A stretch of DNA of 64,000 bases from Pseudomonas sp. TCU-HL1 (GTDB taxonomy: Bacteria > Pseudomonadota > Gammaproteobacteria > Pseudomonadales > Pseudomonadaceae): assembly GCF_001708505.1 (NCBI RefSeq), contig NZ_CP015992.1:3286001-3350000 (forward strand). Reading direction: 5' to 3'. Numbering within the stretch: position 1 is the stretch's first letter; each line of letters opens with the position of its first letter. Position numbers and translations under genes: made by a program. Positions 50,073 to 59,771 of this stretch are shown piece after piece. The notes beneath the pieces are model-generated. The model was not told where the DNA came from. It ran no database searches and was given only the letters and a program-made list of their open reading frames with translations.

Positions 50073-51437
50073 ATGACCGACAAGACAGCCCCACAGTCCG
50101 ATGACAAATCCTTTTGGCAGCATGACTACGGGCATTACTCACCCAACCCGCCCCTGACGGAAAACCTGAAGGTGGACGTGGCGATCATCGGCGGCGGCTA
50201 CACCGGGTTGAATACCGCCTGGCAGTTCAAGAAGGACAACCCCAACGCTCGCGTGGTGGTGCTGGAGGCTGCGGTCATAGGCTTCGGCGCAAGCGGCCGC
50301 AATGCGGGTTTCAGCACGAAGCTCTTTGGCCTGGAGCCGGAGATGGTGCTGCTCCGCTGGGGCAGGCAGAAAGTGATCGATGCTCACCACTATCTGAAAA
50401 TGGCGGTGGCCCATACCAGGAACCTGATCGAGGAAAACGGCTTTCAATCGGATTACCGCCATACCGGCCTGGTTCGCATCAGCTACTCCGAAATGCAGCT
50501 GGGTCGTCTGCAAAAGACCTATCAATTGCTCCAGGAACTCGGCATCGATGGCGACCTGAAATGGCAGGACAAGGCTCAGGTTCAGCAGGACTTCCATTCC
50601 GAACGTTTTATCGGCGGGATCTATGAATCCGACACCGGGTATCTGAACCCCTGCAAACAGGTCCGCGAGCTCAAGCGTCTGGCAGAGTCAGCCGGCGTTT
50701 CAATTTACGAAACCAGCCCTGTCACCCATATCGAAAGGACTGCGTCGGCCATCATCGTCAAAGCCCCGGGCGGCAAAGTTACGGCCGACAAGATCGTGGT
50801 TGCGACCAATGCCTACTCACGGCAGGTTCCAGACACCCGCAGACTCAAGACTCGGCAATTCCCGCTCTGGACCTACCAGGTTGTCACCGAGCCGCTCAGT
50901 GCCGATCAGTGGAAGAGCATTGGCTGGAAGGAACGGCAGGCGTTTGGCGATAACCGCCAGATGCTCCATTACTATCGCCCCACCGTGGATGGCCGCATCG
51001 TCATGGGGGGCGGTGACGCGATCGTCTACCGGACGGACGCCACGGACGAAGTGCCCTCGCCCATGAGCTGGAAGCACTGCGAAGCCCATTTGAAGTGGAT
51101 ATACCCGCAACTGAAAGACGTGCGCATCGCCTATCGATGGGGCGGCCCTGTCTCGGTGAACACCGACATGGTGCCGGAGATCAGCTTCATCGATGACGAA
51201 CGCATCATCTATTCAGGCGGTTGCTTTGGCCACGGCGTAGCGCTGACACACCTCAACGGCCGAACGATCGCAGACCTGCTCAATGGCAGGAAAACCGAGC
51301 TCACCGATTTCTGGATCGTGAACAGGAAATCCATCCCCATGCCGACTGACACGCTTGCTTTCGTGGGTGGCCGGGCAGCCCGTGGAGCACTCAAGGCCTG
51401 GGATTGGTGGGAAGAGCGAAGCTTGAAGAGCAGGTGA
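50073..51437 (+). CDS. FAD-dependent amine/amino-acid oxidase (PuuB/DadA-like)
   Basis: This 454-residue flavoprotein has an N-terminal dinucleotide fold VAIIGGGYTGLNTAWQF and the DAO-family pattern FGASGRNAGFS (near residue 80), plus GGCFGHGVALTHLNGR at the C-terminus. It is of the gamma-glutamylputrescine oxidase / glycine oxidase group. ATG 50073 matches the family start (FWQHDYG...); its ribosome site is weak. It would be cytoplasmic, unlike the periplasmic TTQ enzymes. Codon use is slightly less GC-biased than in neighbours. Confidence 0.85.
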   Translation: MTDKTAPQSDDKSFWQHDYGHYSPNPPLTENLKVDVAIIGGGYTGLNTAWQFKKDNPNARVVVLEAAVIGFGASGRNAGFSTKLFGLEPEMVLLRWGRQKVIDAHHYLKMAVAHTRNLIEENGFQSDYRHTGLVRISYSEMQLGRLQKTYQLLQELGIDGDLKWQDKAQVQQDFHSERFIGGIYESDTGYLNPCKQVRELKRLAESAGVSIYETSPVTHIERTASAIIVKAPGGKVTADKIVVATNAYSRQVPDTRRLKTRQFPLWTYQVVTEPLSADQWKSIGWKERQAFGDNRQMLHYYRPTVDGRIVMGGGDAIVYRTDATDEVPSPMSWKHCEAHLKWIYPQLKDVRIAYRWGGPVSVNTDMVPEISFIDDERIIYSGGCFGHGVALTHLNGRTIADLLNGRKTELTDFWIVNRKSIPMPTDTLAFVGGRAARGALKAWDWWEERSLKSR

Positions 51438-51477
51438 TGGACGCGCCTTGGCATCGACTCATTGCCGACGTGGCTCC

Positions 51478-52075
51478 GATTCCGGGATCGGCTTCGGCAC
51501 CACGTCAAACCGCTGGTGCGCACGGCGCACCCCACCGGATCGGTCTCATCCTGCTACGCACGCACAATGCGCGCCTGGACCGTAGGGTGCGCTATGCGCA
51601 CCGATTCCGGGATCGGCTTCGGCACCACGTCAAACCGCTGGTGCGCACGGCGCACCCTACCGGATCGGTCTCATCCTGCTACGTACGCACAATGCACGCC
51701 TGGGCCGTAGGGTGCGCTGTGCGCTCCGATTCCGGGATCGGCTTCGGCACCACGTCAAACCGCTGGTGCGCACGGCGCACCCTACCGGATCGGTCTCATC
51801 CTGCTACGTACGCACAATGCGCGCCTGGGCCGTAGGGTGCGTTGTGCGCACCGATTCCGGGATCGGCTTCGGCACCACGTCAAACCGCTGGTGCGCACGG
51901 CGCACCCTACCGGATCGATCTCATCCTGCTACGCACGCACAATGCGCGCCTGGACCGTAGGGTGTGCTGTGCGCACCGATTCCGGGATCGGCTTCGGCAC
52001 CACGTCAAACCGCTGGTGCGCACGGCGCACCCCACCGGATCGGTCTCATCCTGCTACGTACGCACAATGCGCGCT
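51478..52075. repeat. 125-bp tandem repeat array, 4.8 copies
   Basis: Units start at 51478, 51603, 51728, 51853 and 51978 with GATTCCGGGATCGGCTTCGG, exactly 125 bp apart; the fifth stops at the tamB stop codon. Each contains the pair GGTGCGCACGGCGCACC and GTAGGGTGCGC..GCGCACC, relating it to the dispersed GTAGGGTGCGC family. Copies differ at only a few bases. As 125 is not divisible by three, no constant reading frame exists, so the array is not a protein repeat. It lies between two convergent genes. Confidence 0.95.
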
Positions 52076-55000
52076 TAGAAATCCCGCTTGTAGAACAGGT
52101 CCAGCGAGCTCGCGAGGCCGCTGGCGGCTTCGAGGTAGAGGCGCTTGGTCAGTTCGTAGCGCAGCGCCACGACGCTGGTGGAGTCGACCACGCCGAGCCC
52201 ATAACGGATGCTCAGGCGCTCGGTGATCTGCCCCATCGCTCCGTCATCATCGAGTTGCAGGTCCTTCAGCCCAAGGCGCTGGGCCAGTTCGCTGGTCAGC
52301 GGCGCACTGCCGGACAGGCCCATGGCCAGGGCGGCGCGGCCCACAGCGTTGCCGTCGCCCTCGCTGCTGTTCAATGGCCGGCCAAGAATCAGATAGGACA
52401 GTGCTTGCTCCTGGCTCATGGCCGGGTTGGAAAAGACTTCGGTACTGGGTTCGTCGGCACGGCCGTTGAGGCGCACGCCGGCGGTGACGTCGCCCACGTT
52501 GCGCACGGCCTCCACATCGAGATAGGGCTGGTCCAGCGGGCCGGCGAACAGCAGGCGCGCCCGGCGCAGGTCGAGGCGCTGGCCGTAGGCCCGATAGCGG
52601 CCATTCTTCAGCACCAGTTCACCATTGCCGGTGAGGTTGTCGCCCACCTTGAGGTGGCCCTGGAGGTCCGCGGTGAGGCCAAAGCCGGAGAACTGCAGGC
52701 GGTCCTGGCCGACTTCCACATCCACGTTCATGTTCATCTGCAGGGGTTGCTGCTCGTCTTGCTGGTTACCCACCACACGTGCGTCCGGAGAAACCTTGAC
52801 TGCCTGGGGCGGCAGTTCGCGGACCTTGATCTTGCCGCGCGGCACCCGCACCTTGCCGGTCACGGCCAGGCGCTCGCCTGCCAGGCCGATACGCAGGTCC
52901 GGTTCCACTTCCAGGTTGGCGTAGGGTTCGACCACCAGCGGCAGCCGCGAGCCACGCAGCATCAGGTTGAGGTCCAGGCCCCGCGCCCAGGCCAGGTTGC
53001 CGGAAAGGCTGCCCTGTCCCTGCTCGCCACTGCGCCATTGGCCGGTCAGTTCCAGGCTCTCCCCCGCGATGCGGGCATCCAGGCCAAGGGCCTCGAAACT
53101 CATGGGCAGGTCGCCCCCGCCGATACTGCCATCGACAAGGCGCAGATTGCCGAGCACATAAGGCGCCTGCAGGGTGCCGCTCAGGCTGCCGGCGCCTTGC
53201 AGGCGGCCCTCAAGGGTTTCCACCTTGGCTACAAAGGGGCGCAGCACGGCAAGGTCCAGCCCGTCCAGGCGGAATTGTCCGGACAGCGGTTTGTTCGCCG
53301 GGCGCGGGTCGATTCGTGCGTCCAGCTGCAGCTCGCCGAGGCCCTGGCCCCGGAAGCTCAACTGGCTGTCGATGCGCTGAGGACGCAGGGTGCTATCGAG
53401 CAGCAGCCGCTGGTACGGGAAATCGACCCAGTGATCGTCCTCCTTCAGGCGCAGCACGCCGCTGCCGGCATCCAGGGTGATGCGGCCATTGGGGCCGCTT
53501 GCTGGCAGGTCAAGCTTGAGGTCGGCATTGAGTTGTCCCTGCCAGGCGAAGTCCTCCGGCAACCAGCGCGCGAGGCTGGCCAGGGGGAAGTCGCGCAGGC
53601 GGTAATCCAGCTTCGGTTCAGGCATCAGGCGCTGCTCACCGCCGCAGAGGCTCGCCGGGCCCGACCGCCAGCAATGGGCGCCGAAGTTCAGCTTGCCATC
53701 GGCCAGCCGCTCCAGCCGCGCCGGCGCTTCCAGGAGCCAGTCCTGGCCACCGGCCTGGACCTCGCCGCGTGCCAGTTCACCGCGCCAGTTGCGGCCATCC
53801 AGCTTGCCATCGAGGGCCAGTAGCAGATCGAGCATCGGCCCCTTGAGGTTCATTTCCAGTTGCTGACGCACCCGATCGCCACTTCCATCGGCGGTCAGGG
53901 TGCCGAACTCGTTGTCACCGGATGCGAGGCCGTCCACCTGTAACTGGACGCGGCCACGCTGGGCGGCATCGAGTTGGGCATCCAGCTTGAGCGTGTCGAG
54001 GCGATTGTCGCCCTGCCCCATCCGTTCGCCGCTCAGTGCCAGCTTGCCCTGCGGCGCCTGCAGTGTGCCGGCGAGATCGAGTCGCCCTTGGACCTTGCCG
54101 AAGAGTTTCGGCCAGAGCTGTCCCAGGCGATTCAGGGCCAAATCGAGGTGACCGCTGAGCTTCTGGTCCAGCTGCCCCCGCCCTTCGATGCGGTTGTCGC
54201 CCAGACGTACTTGCAGCGCGTTGAGCAACCAGCGCTCGCCGGCGCCTTCAGCCTTGGCCTGGAGCAACGCGGGCTGGCCGCGCAGCTGACCACTGAGGTC
54301 GAGATCGGCATTCAGCTCCAGGCGCTGGTCGCGCCAAGCGCCCGTGGACTGCAACTTGCCCGCCAGCTTGCCGGGTAGCTCAGCCAGCCAGTAGGAGGGG
54401 TCCAGTTCGCTCAATGCCAGTTGGCTGTCCCAGCCCACGCCGTTGGCGAAATCGACTTTCACCTGGCCCTGGGCCTTGCCCTGCCCGGCCTTTAGCAACA
54501 AGTCCGACAGGGTGACGCTGGCGAGGTCGCCGGCCACCGGACTGCCGAGGCTGAAGTCGCCTGCCGGCCCCTTGAGCCGGGCATCGAACCGGCCCTCGTA
54601 TCGCGAGTCGGCGTAACGCATCTCGGCATCGAGCTGCTGCAAGTCCACGGGCGGTGGTTGTTCCTGGGGGAACAGCCGCTGCCAGGGAAACTCCCGCCAT
54701 TGCAGGTGGCTGTCGACGGCCAGTTCCCGCTGCCAGTCGACGCGCCCCTGCAGTGCCAGGGTCTGCTGGGAGTCGCCAGTCAGCAGGAGCTGCTGAATAT
54801 CCGCGTGCTTGGCATCGACCCGCCCAGCCAGATCCAGCGCCACGGCGCCGCCTTCTCCCGGCAGGCTGGCCTTGCCCTGCACGGCATAGCCGGCCTTGAG
54901 GTCGCCTTTGGCGTTGAGGACTACCTGATTGAGGGTCAGGGTGTCCGGCAGGTCCGCACTGGCCTTGAAACCATCGGTCCTCAGGATCGCACTGGCCGGC

Positions 55001-55719
55001 AGGTTCTCCGCCAGGGGACGCAGCTCGCCATCGAGGCGCCCATTGAGATAGCCGCTGCTGTCGGCCTGAAGCTTAAGCGTTCCCTGCAGATCCCCGTCCG
55101 CCTTCAACGCCAATTTCCAGGGCGTATCTCCCGGTGCGAGTAGCTGCAGGCTGCCCTGCACGGCCAGCGGCCATTTCCCCTCGGGGCGAAGCGTGCCCTG
55201 GAGTTCCAGGGCCAGGTCATCGCGGCGCAGGTTGAGACGTTCGAGGTGAAGGCCATCCGCCTGCCACCGCGCCACCAGCACCAGTTGCTGGAGCTGGTCA
55301 TTGCCATCGAGCAGGAAACGGCCGATGCGCACCTGCCCGATCTCCAGCGCCAACGGCAAGCGCAGCTCCGGCAGGCTGATGGCGCCGCTGCTTTCATCCT
55401 GGGACGGCGGCAGATCGAGGCGGATGCTGTCGCTGGCCAGTTCATTGATACAGAGGGTGCGACGCAACAGGCAGGCGGGAGACCAGTCCAGCAATGGTGC
55501 TTGCAGCTCCAGCGCGGTGCCATCCTGCTGCCAGGACAGCCGGGTGGCGCTCCAGCGCCCACCCAGCGTACCGCTGAAGTCGTCCACTTCCAGTCCCGGC
55601 ACATGGCCAAGCGCCCAGCGCCCACCGGCCTCGGTGAATAGCAGTGCTGCCGGGATCGCTACCACCGCCGCCAGTACGGCGGCCAGCCCCGCGAGCCCGT
55701 ACTTCAGCGCGCGCTTCAC
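52075..55719 (-). CDS. tamB: Translocation and assembly module protein TamB
   Basis: This 1214-residue inner-membrane-anchored protein (anchor at about residues 7-29) is made of long beta-taco repeats rich in LDLAG, LDGEL and GRGQL-type segments. It ends in the conserved DUF490 domain (GSAPLTSELAQRLGLKDLQL...TKRLYLEAASGLASSLDLFYKRDF, quoted in parts). TamB spans the periplasm and works with TamA in lipid transport and outer-membrane assembly. It overlaps tamA by 4 nt. Its stop codon is reached by the edge of the tandem array. Confidence 0.93.
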   Translation of the reverse strand: MKRALKYGLAGLAAVLAAVVAIPAALLFTEAGGRWALGHVPGLEVDDFSGTLGGRWSATRLSWQQDGTALELQAPLLDWSPACLLRRTLCINELASDSIRLDLPPSQDESSGAISLPELRLPLALEIGQVRIGRFLLDGNDQLQQLVLVARWQADGLHLERLNLRRDDLALELQGTLRPEGKWPLAVQGSLQLLAPGDTPWKLALKADGDLQGTLKLQADSSGYLNGRLDGELRPLAENLPASAILRTDGFKASADLPDTLTLNQVVLNAKGDLKAGYAVQGKASLPGEGGAVALDLAGRVDAKHADIQQLLLTGDSQQTLALQGRVDWQRELAVDSHLQWREFPWQRLFPQEQPPPVDLQQLDAEMRYADSRYEGRFDARLKGPAGDFSLGSPVAGDLASVTLSDLLLKAGQGKAQGQVKVDFANGVGWDSQLALSELDPSYWLAELPGKLAGKLQSTGAWRDQRLELNADLDLSGQLRGQPALLQAKAEGAGERWLLNALQVRLGDNRIEGRGQLDQKLSGHLDLALNRLGQLWPKLFGKVQGRLDLAGTLQAPQGKLALSGERMGQGDNRLDTLKLDAQLDAAQRGRVQLQVDGLASGDNEFGTLTADGSGDRVRQQLEMNLKGPMLDLLLALDGKLDGRNWRGELARGEVQAGGQDWLLEAPARLERLADGKLNFGAHCWRSGPASLCGGEQRLMPEPKLDYRLRDFPLASLARWLPEDFAWQGQLNADLKLDLPASGPNGRITLDAGSGVLRLKEDDHWVDFPYQRLLLDSTLRPQRIDSQLSFRGQGLGELQLDARIDPRPANKPLSGQFRLDGLDLAVLRPFVAKVETLEGRLQGAGSLSGTLQAPYVLGNLRLVDGSIGGGDLPMSFEALGLDARIAGESLELTGQWRSGEQGQGSLSGNLAWARGLDLNLMLRGSRLPLVVEPYANLEVEPDLRIGLAGERLAVTGKVRVPRGKIKVRELPPQAVKVSPDARVVGNQQDEQQPLQMNMNVDVEVGQDRLQFSGFGLTADLQGHLKVGDNLTGNGELVLKNGRYRAYGQRLDLRRARLLFAGPLDQPYLDVEAVRNVGDVTAGVRLNGRADEPSTEVFSNPAMSQEQALSYLILGRPLNSSEGDGNAVGRAALAMGLSGSAPLTSELAQRLGLKDLQLDDDGAMGQITERLSIRYGLGVVDSTSVVALRYELTKRLYLEAASGLASSLDLFYKRDF

Positions 55720-57455
55720 AGTTCCGGCCCCATGGAGAAGTGAATGCGGTAGCCGCCCGGATCATCCAGTGCCTTGGCCAGGTCGAGCCGGATCGGCCCC
55801 ACCGGGGATACCCAGCGCACGCCAAAACCGGCGCCGGTCTTCATCGCGGCATTGAGCGAATCCATGGCGTTGCCACGGTCGACGAAGGCTGCCAGGCGCC
55901 ACTTCTCCGTAATCGGGTACTGATACTCGGCGCTGCCCACCAGCAGGTAGCGGCCACCGACTTTCTTGCCGTTGCGGTCTTCGGGCGACAGGGTCTGATA
56001 GTCATAGCCGCGCACGCTCTGGTCACCCCCCGCAAAGAAGCGCAAGGACGGCGGGATGGCATCGAAATCGGTCGTGGCGATGCCGCCGGCCTGCACCCTG
56101 CCGAGGACGCGATGGCCTCCCGGCAAGGTATAGAGGCCCTTGGCCATGGCGCTGGCGTAGGTGAAATCGGTGTCGGAGAGAATCCCCTCCTTGGCGCCAC
56201 GGACATCGAACTGCAGCGAATAGCCGCGATTGGGGTCGAGCTTGTTGTCGCTGCGGGTCACGCCATAGCTGATGCCGGGAATGAGGAAGCTGCTGCGGCC
56301 GTCGTCACTGCCGTCGCCGAAGTCGAAGGCCTCCTGCTCCCAGCGCAGGGAAACCACCCGCTGCCAGTCACTGGGCAACTTGGACTGCCACTGCCCGCCG
56401 AGGGTGAAGCGCCGGCTCTCCACGTCCACCAGGTTTTCCCGCTGCAAGCCGCTGGAAAAGCGCAGGGTGTCCGTCAGCGGTGGGTCCAGGGGGATCTCGT
56501 ACCACGCGCCGACGTTTTGTCGCACCGGCGATACCTCAGTTTCGGTGCCGAGGCGGTGGCCTTGCGGGTTGATCCAGTGGCGGGTCCAGTTGGCGCGGGC
56601 ACGAGGCCCCACGTCGGTGGAGAAGCCGACACCCAGGCCCACGGTGCGCGGCTTCACCGCGGCCAGCTTGACCTTCACCGGTATCAGGCGACCGCCACCC
56701 TTCACCGGACTGGCGTCCACCCGCACTTCATCGAAGTAGCCGCTGGCCTGGAGGTTCTGACTGAGCCTGGCGACCTGGTCGGAGTCGTAGGGGGTATTGA
56801 CCGGGAACGGCACCAGCCGGGAAAGCAGGTCCGGGTCGAAGGGGGTGTCGCCGTCGAAGCTGACCGGGCCCAGGCTGTAGCGCGCACCGCTCTCGTACAC
56901 CAGTTCGATATCGGCGACGCCAGCGCGCGGGTCGATGTCCAGCCGCTGGCGGGTCAAGCGGCCATCGAAGAAGCCGTAACGCAGACCCTGGTTCAGGATC
57001 AGCTTCTTGGCGTCTTCATAGGCGCCGTGGTTGAGCTGCGCACCTGCCTTCAGTGCCTTGCTCCCGGGCACGCGGAACGCCTTGAGCGCACTGGCCTCGC
57101 CCTCGATCCGCACCACCACGTTGCGCAGCCGCACAGGTTCGCCGGGCACTACCAGCAGGTGCAGGGACGGGGCCTTGCCACCTTCGACGCGGCTGTCGAT
57201 TTCAGTCTGGTAATAGCCGAGCGCCTGGGCCGCCTGCTGCGCCTGCTCTTCGGCGGAGCGCCGGAAGCGTCGCAGGGCCTCTTCGTTACGATCGCCAAGA
57301 GCGCCGATATAAGCCTCGATGTTGGCCTTCAGCGTCGCATTGGCAGGCTCGACCTTCACATCCAACGTGGCTTTGGCCAGCGCCAGACAGCTCGTGCAAA
57401 GCAGACCCAGCAGCAGCGGGCCGCGCAATCCTTGGCAAAAATTCATGCGCGGCAT
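55716..57455 (-). CDS. tamA: Autotransporter assembly factor TamA (Omp85 family)
   Basis: This 579-residue outer-membrane protein has a signal peptide (to about residue 27), three POTRA domains and a C-terminal Omp85 barrel with the lid-lock motif GGDQSVRGYDY and the final strand ending FSMGPEL. ATG 57446 is an alternative start. The pair tamA-tamB is translationally coupled. Confidence 0.94.
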   Translation of the reverse strand: MPRMNFCQGLRGPLLLGLLCTSCLALAKATLDVKVEPANATLKANIEAYIGALGDRNEEALRRFRRSAEEQAQQAAQALGYYQTEIDSRVEGGKAPSLHLLVVPGEPVRLRNVVVRIEGEASALKAFRVPGSKALKAGAQLNHGAYEDAKKLILNQGLRYGFFDGRLTRQRLDIDPRAGVADIELVYESGARYSLGPVSFDGDTPFDPDLLSRLVPFPVNTPYDSDQVARLSQNLQASGYFDEVRVDASPVKGGGRLIPVKVKLAAVKPRTVGLGVGFSTDVGPRARANWTRHWINPQGHRLGTETEVSPVRQNVGAWYEIPLDPPLTDTLRFSSGLQRENLVDVESRRFTLGGQWQSKLPSDWQRVVSLRWEQEAFDFGDGSDDGRSSFLIPGISYGVTRSDNKLDPNRGYSLQFDVRGAKEGILSDTDFTYASAMAKGLYTLPGGHRVLGRVQAGGIATTDFDAIPPSLRFFAGGDQSVRGYDYQTLSPEDRNGKKVGGRYLLVGSAEYQYPITEKWRLAAFVDRGNAMDSLNAAMKTGAGFGVRWVSPVGPIRLDLAKALDDPGGYRIHFSMGPEL

Positions 57456-57482
57456 GCTAACACGGCAACCTGTGAATTCCGC

Positions 57483-58136
57483 TCAGCCGCTGGCCTGAAC
57501 CAGGGGGCGCGGATTGGGATGGAAAAACACATGCTCGACGACCGGTCCGAGCGCCACCTCCCCTACTTCCTCATAGCCCTGGCGTTTGTAGAATTCCAGA
57601 TAGCGCACGTTGCCGGTATCCAGCACCACGCCCTGGGAGCTGTTGTCGTCGGCACACCAGTTGTGCAACGCCTCCAGCAATTGCTCGCCGAGGTGGCGCC
57701 CCTGGAATTCCGGGTGAATGCCCAGCAATGGCAGCACGTGGTACGGACCGGGCGGCAGGCAGGCGAGTACGGCGTCGTGGTAGTCGAGGTAACGGCGGGT
57801 GCAACGGAAGCCGGTGGTCAGCAACATCCGCAGGCGCCAGCCCCAGCTTTCGGTGATATCCAGGCGACGCTGGGGCGGTGCGATGAGGGCGAGCCCCACC
57901 AGGCGCTCCTCGATCAGCAGGCCGATGGCCGGCAGGTCTTCCAGAAAATGCTGCTGCACCAGTTCCCGCACCGTGGCGCGCACGCGCTGGTCATAGCCGG
58001 GGCGCTCGGCCTCGAACAGGTAGGCGAAGGTCGGCTCATGCCGATAGGCGTGGTACAGCAGCGAGCGGGCTTCGCGGGCATAGCCGCCGTTCAGCAGGCG
58101 CACTTCGACCGGCGCAGTGGGGATGTAACCAGGCAT
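57483..58136 (-). CDS. GNAT-family N-acetyltransferase
   Basis: This 217-residue protein has the GNAT acetyl-CoA site in LLGIHPEFQGRHLGEQLLEAL (Q/R-x-x-G-x-G/A-like, near residue 140) and the following YKRQGYEEVGE strand. The substrate is unknown. ATG 58136 has GAGG upstream. It precedes tamA by 28 nt on the same strand and may share its transcript; it is divergent from xthA. Confidence 0.85.
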   Translation of the reverse strand: MPGYIPTAPVEVRLLNGGYAREARSLLYHAYRHEPTFAYLFEAERPGYDQRVRATVRELVQQHFLEDLPAIGLLIEERLVGLALIAPPQRRLDITESWGWRLRMLLTTGFRCTRRYLDYHDAVLACLPPGPYHVLPLLGIHPEFQGRHLGEQLLEALHNWCADDNSSQGVVLDTGNVRYLEFYKRQGYEEVGEVALGPVVEHVFFHPNPRPLVQASG

Positions 58137-58268
58137 TCGCGGCACCTCGTTTGTTATGGGTTTGTCGGGCCAACACCGAAATTAGCACCAGTTGCCCGGA
58201 CCGGCCACGCGACTGGCCGGGGTCGCTGCCTTGGGCTAGCATCGCCCTTTTCCCAGGATGCCTTCGCG

Positions 58269-59081
58269 ATGAAGATCGTTTCTTTCAATATCAACGGCCT
58301 GCGGGCACGTCCGCACCAGCTCGAAGCACTGATCGCCAAGCACCGGCCGGATGTGATCGGCCTGCAGGAAACCAAGGTCTCCGACGATCAGTTCCCGGAA
58401 GCCGACATTCGCCAGCTCGGCTATCACGTTCATTACCACGGCCAGAAAGGTCATTACGGCGTGGCGCTGCTCTCCCGCCAGGAGCCGCTATCGCTGTCCA
58501 AGGGCTTCCCTGGTGACGCCGAGGATGCCCAGCGCCGCTTCATCTACGGCACCTTCGCCGATGCACAAGGCAATCCGGTGACGGTAATGAATGGCTACTT
58601 CCCCCAGGGTGAAAGCCGCGATCATCCGGTCAAGTTCCCGGCCAAGGAGCGCTTCTACGCCGATCTGCAAGTGCTACTGGAGCAGCAGTTCCAGCCGAAC
58701 CAGCCATTGGTGGTGATGGGCGATATCAATATCTCGCCGGAAGACAACGACATCGGCATTGGCGAAGAGAATCGCAAGCGCTGGCTGAAGACCGGCAAGT
58801 GCAGCTTCCTGCCGGAAGAGCGCGAGTGGCTGGCACGTCTCAAGAGCTGGGGCCTGGTGGACAGCTTCCGCCACCTCAACCCCGAGGTGAACGACCGTTT
58901 CAGCTGGTTCGACTACCGTAGCCGCGGCTTCGAAGACGAACCCAAGCGTGGCCTGCGCATCGACGTGATCCTGGCCACCAGCCCGCTACAGGCGCGGATC
59001 AAGGACGCCGGTATCGACTACGACCTGCGCGGGATGGAGAAACCGTCCGATCACGCGCCGATCTGGCTGGAGCTTGCCTGA
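58269..59081 (+). CDS. xthA: Exodeoxyribonuclease III
   Basis: This 270-residue AP endonuclease has the family motifs: SFNINGLRARPHQ with catalytic Asn7, LQETK (Glu), GDINISPEDND, and SDHAPIW at the C-terminus. It repairs abasic sites and 3' blocking groups. It is monocistronic and ends in a strong bidirectional terminator. Confidence 0.97.
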   Translation: MKIVSFNINGLRARPHQLEALIAKHRPDVIGLQETKVSDDQFPEADIRQLGYHVHYHGQKGHYGVALLSRQEPLSLSKGFPGDAEDAQRRFIYGTFADAQGNPVTVMNGYFPQGESRDHPVKFPAKERFYADLQVLLEQQFQPNQPLVVMGDINISPEDNDIGIGEENRKRWLKTGKCSFLPEEREWLARLKSWGLVDSFRHLNPEVNDRFSWFDYRSRGFEDEPKRGLRIDVILATSPLQARIKDAGIDYDLRGMEKPSDHAPIWLELA

Positions 59082-59121
59082 CGCCCCGTCGGGCTTCGCT
59101 CTGCGCCAAACTGAGCCAAAC

Positions 59122-59153
59122 AAAAAGGGCCCATCACTGATGGGCCCTTTTTT
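59122..59153. terminator. Bidirectional terminator after xthA
   Basis: A 9-bp stem GGGCCCATC / GATGGGCCC with a 3-nt loop has A residues before it and six T residues after it, between convergent genes. Confidence 0.93.
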
Positions 59154-59167
59154 GTTCACCGCCTGTT

Positions 59168-59497
59168 TCAGGCTTCCTTGACCTGCTGGGTAGCGCCTAC
59201 CCGCATGATGGTCTCGATGCCCTGCTGCAGGCTCGACTCGGAATCATAGAGGTGGCTCCGGACGATGACGTCCTTGTTGGCCGCCCGCAGCTTGAAGTAG
59301 TTCTTGCCGCTCGAATCGATGCGCCGGGTAAAGCGCTCCTCATGCACGCAGTTCTCGCGGAACAGGGACATGGCCTCCTCTGCGGCGTCACGATCCTCAT
59401 AGGAACCCGCATCCAGCAGAGTCTGCGCGTCGGCCGCCTTCAAACGCAGGCGCCAGGTGCCACCATTGTTTTTGCGCAGCTCGAACCAACCACTCAT
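59168..59497 (-). CDS. YegP-like DUF1508 protein
   Basis: This 109-residue protein has two tandem DUF1508 units, seen as WFELRKNNGGTWRLRLKAAD and YFKLRAANKDVIVRSHLYDS. The family forms small compact beta proteins of unknown function, often stress-linked. ATG 59497 is the family-like start (MSGWFEL). It is monocistronic. Confidence 0.83.
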   Translation of the reverse strand: MSGWFELRKNNGGTWRLRLKAADAQTLLDAGSYEDRDAAEEAMSLFRENCVHEERFTRRIDSSGKNYFKLRAANKDVIVRSHLYDSESSLQQGIETIMRVGATQQVKEA

Positions 59498-59771
59498 CAC
59501 AACACTCCTCAAGGGATTTCAGGGAATGCGCCTCGGCGCTGACTGAACACACCGTCCAGGGGGCGGTTCAGCAACGGGCTACCTTACCCTTTCGCAGAAT
59601 CCTGGGGATGCAGGACCAGCCTTATTGGGCTGTAGGCATGACCAAATCGGATTCAGTGAAATTTCCGTGTTAGCCGCAAAGCCCCAAGGCAGAGCCGCCC
59701 TGTCATATCTCCGTCACCCTGCTGACTTAATCTCGCGACTCCTTCCACCCCCTCGAACAAGGTGTCTGCCC

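Noticed and set aside
51438..52074. Several plus-strand frames of about 80 residues in the tandem array
   Set aside because: They arise because the 125-bp unit lacks stops in some frames; each unit shifts frame and none has a ribosome site.
51478..52075. CRISPR array
   Set aside because: Units are contiguous 125-bp tandem copies with no variable spacers and no cas genes.
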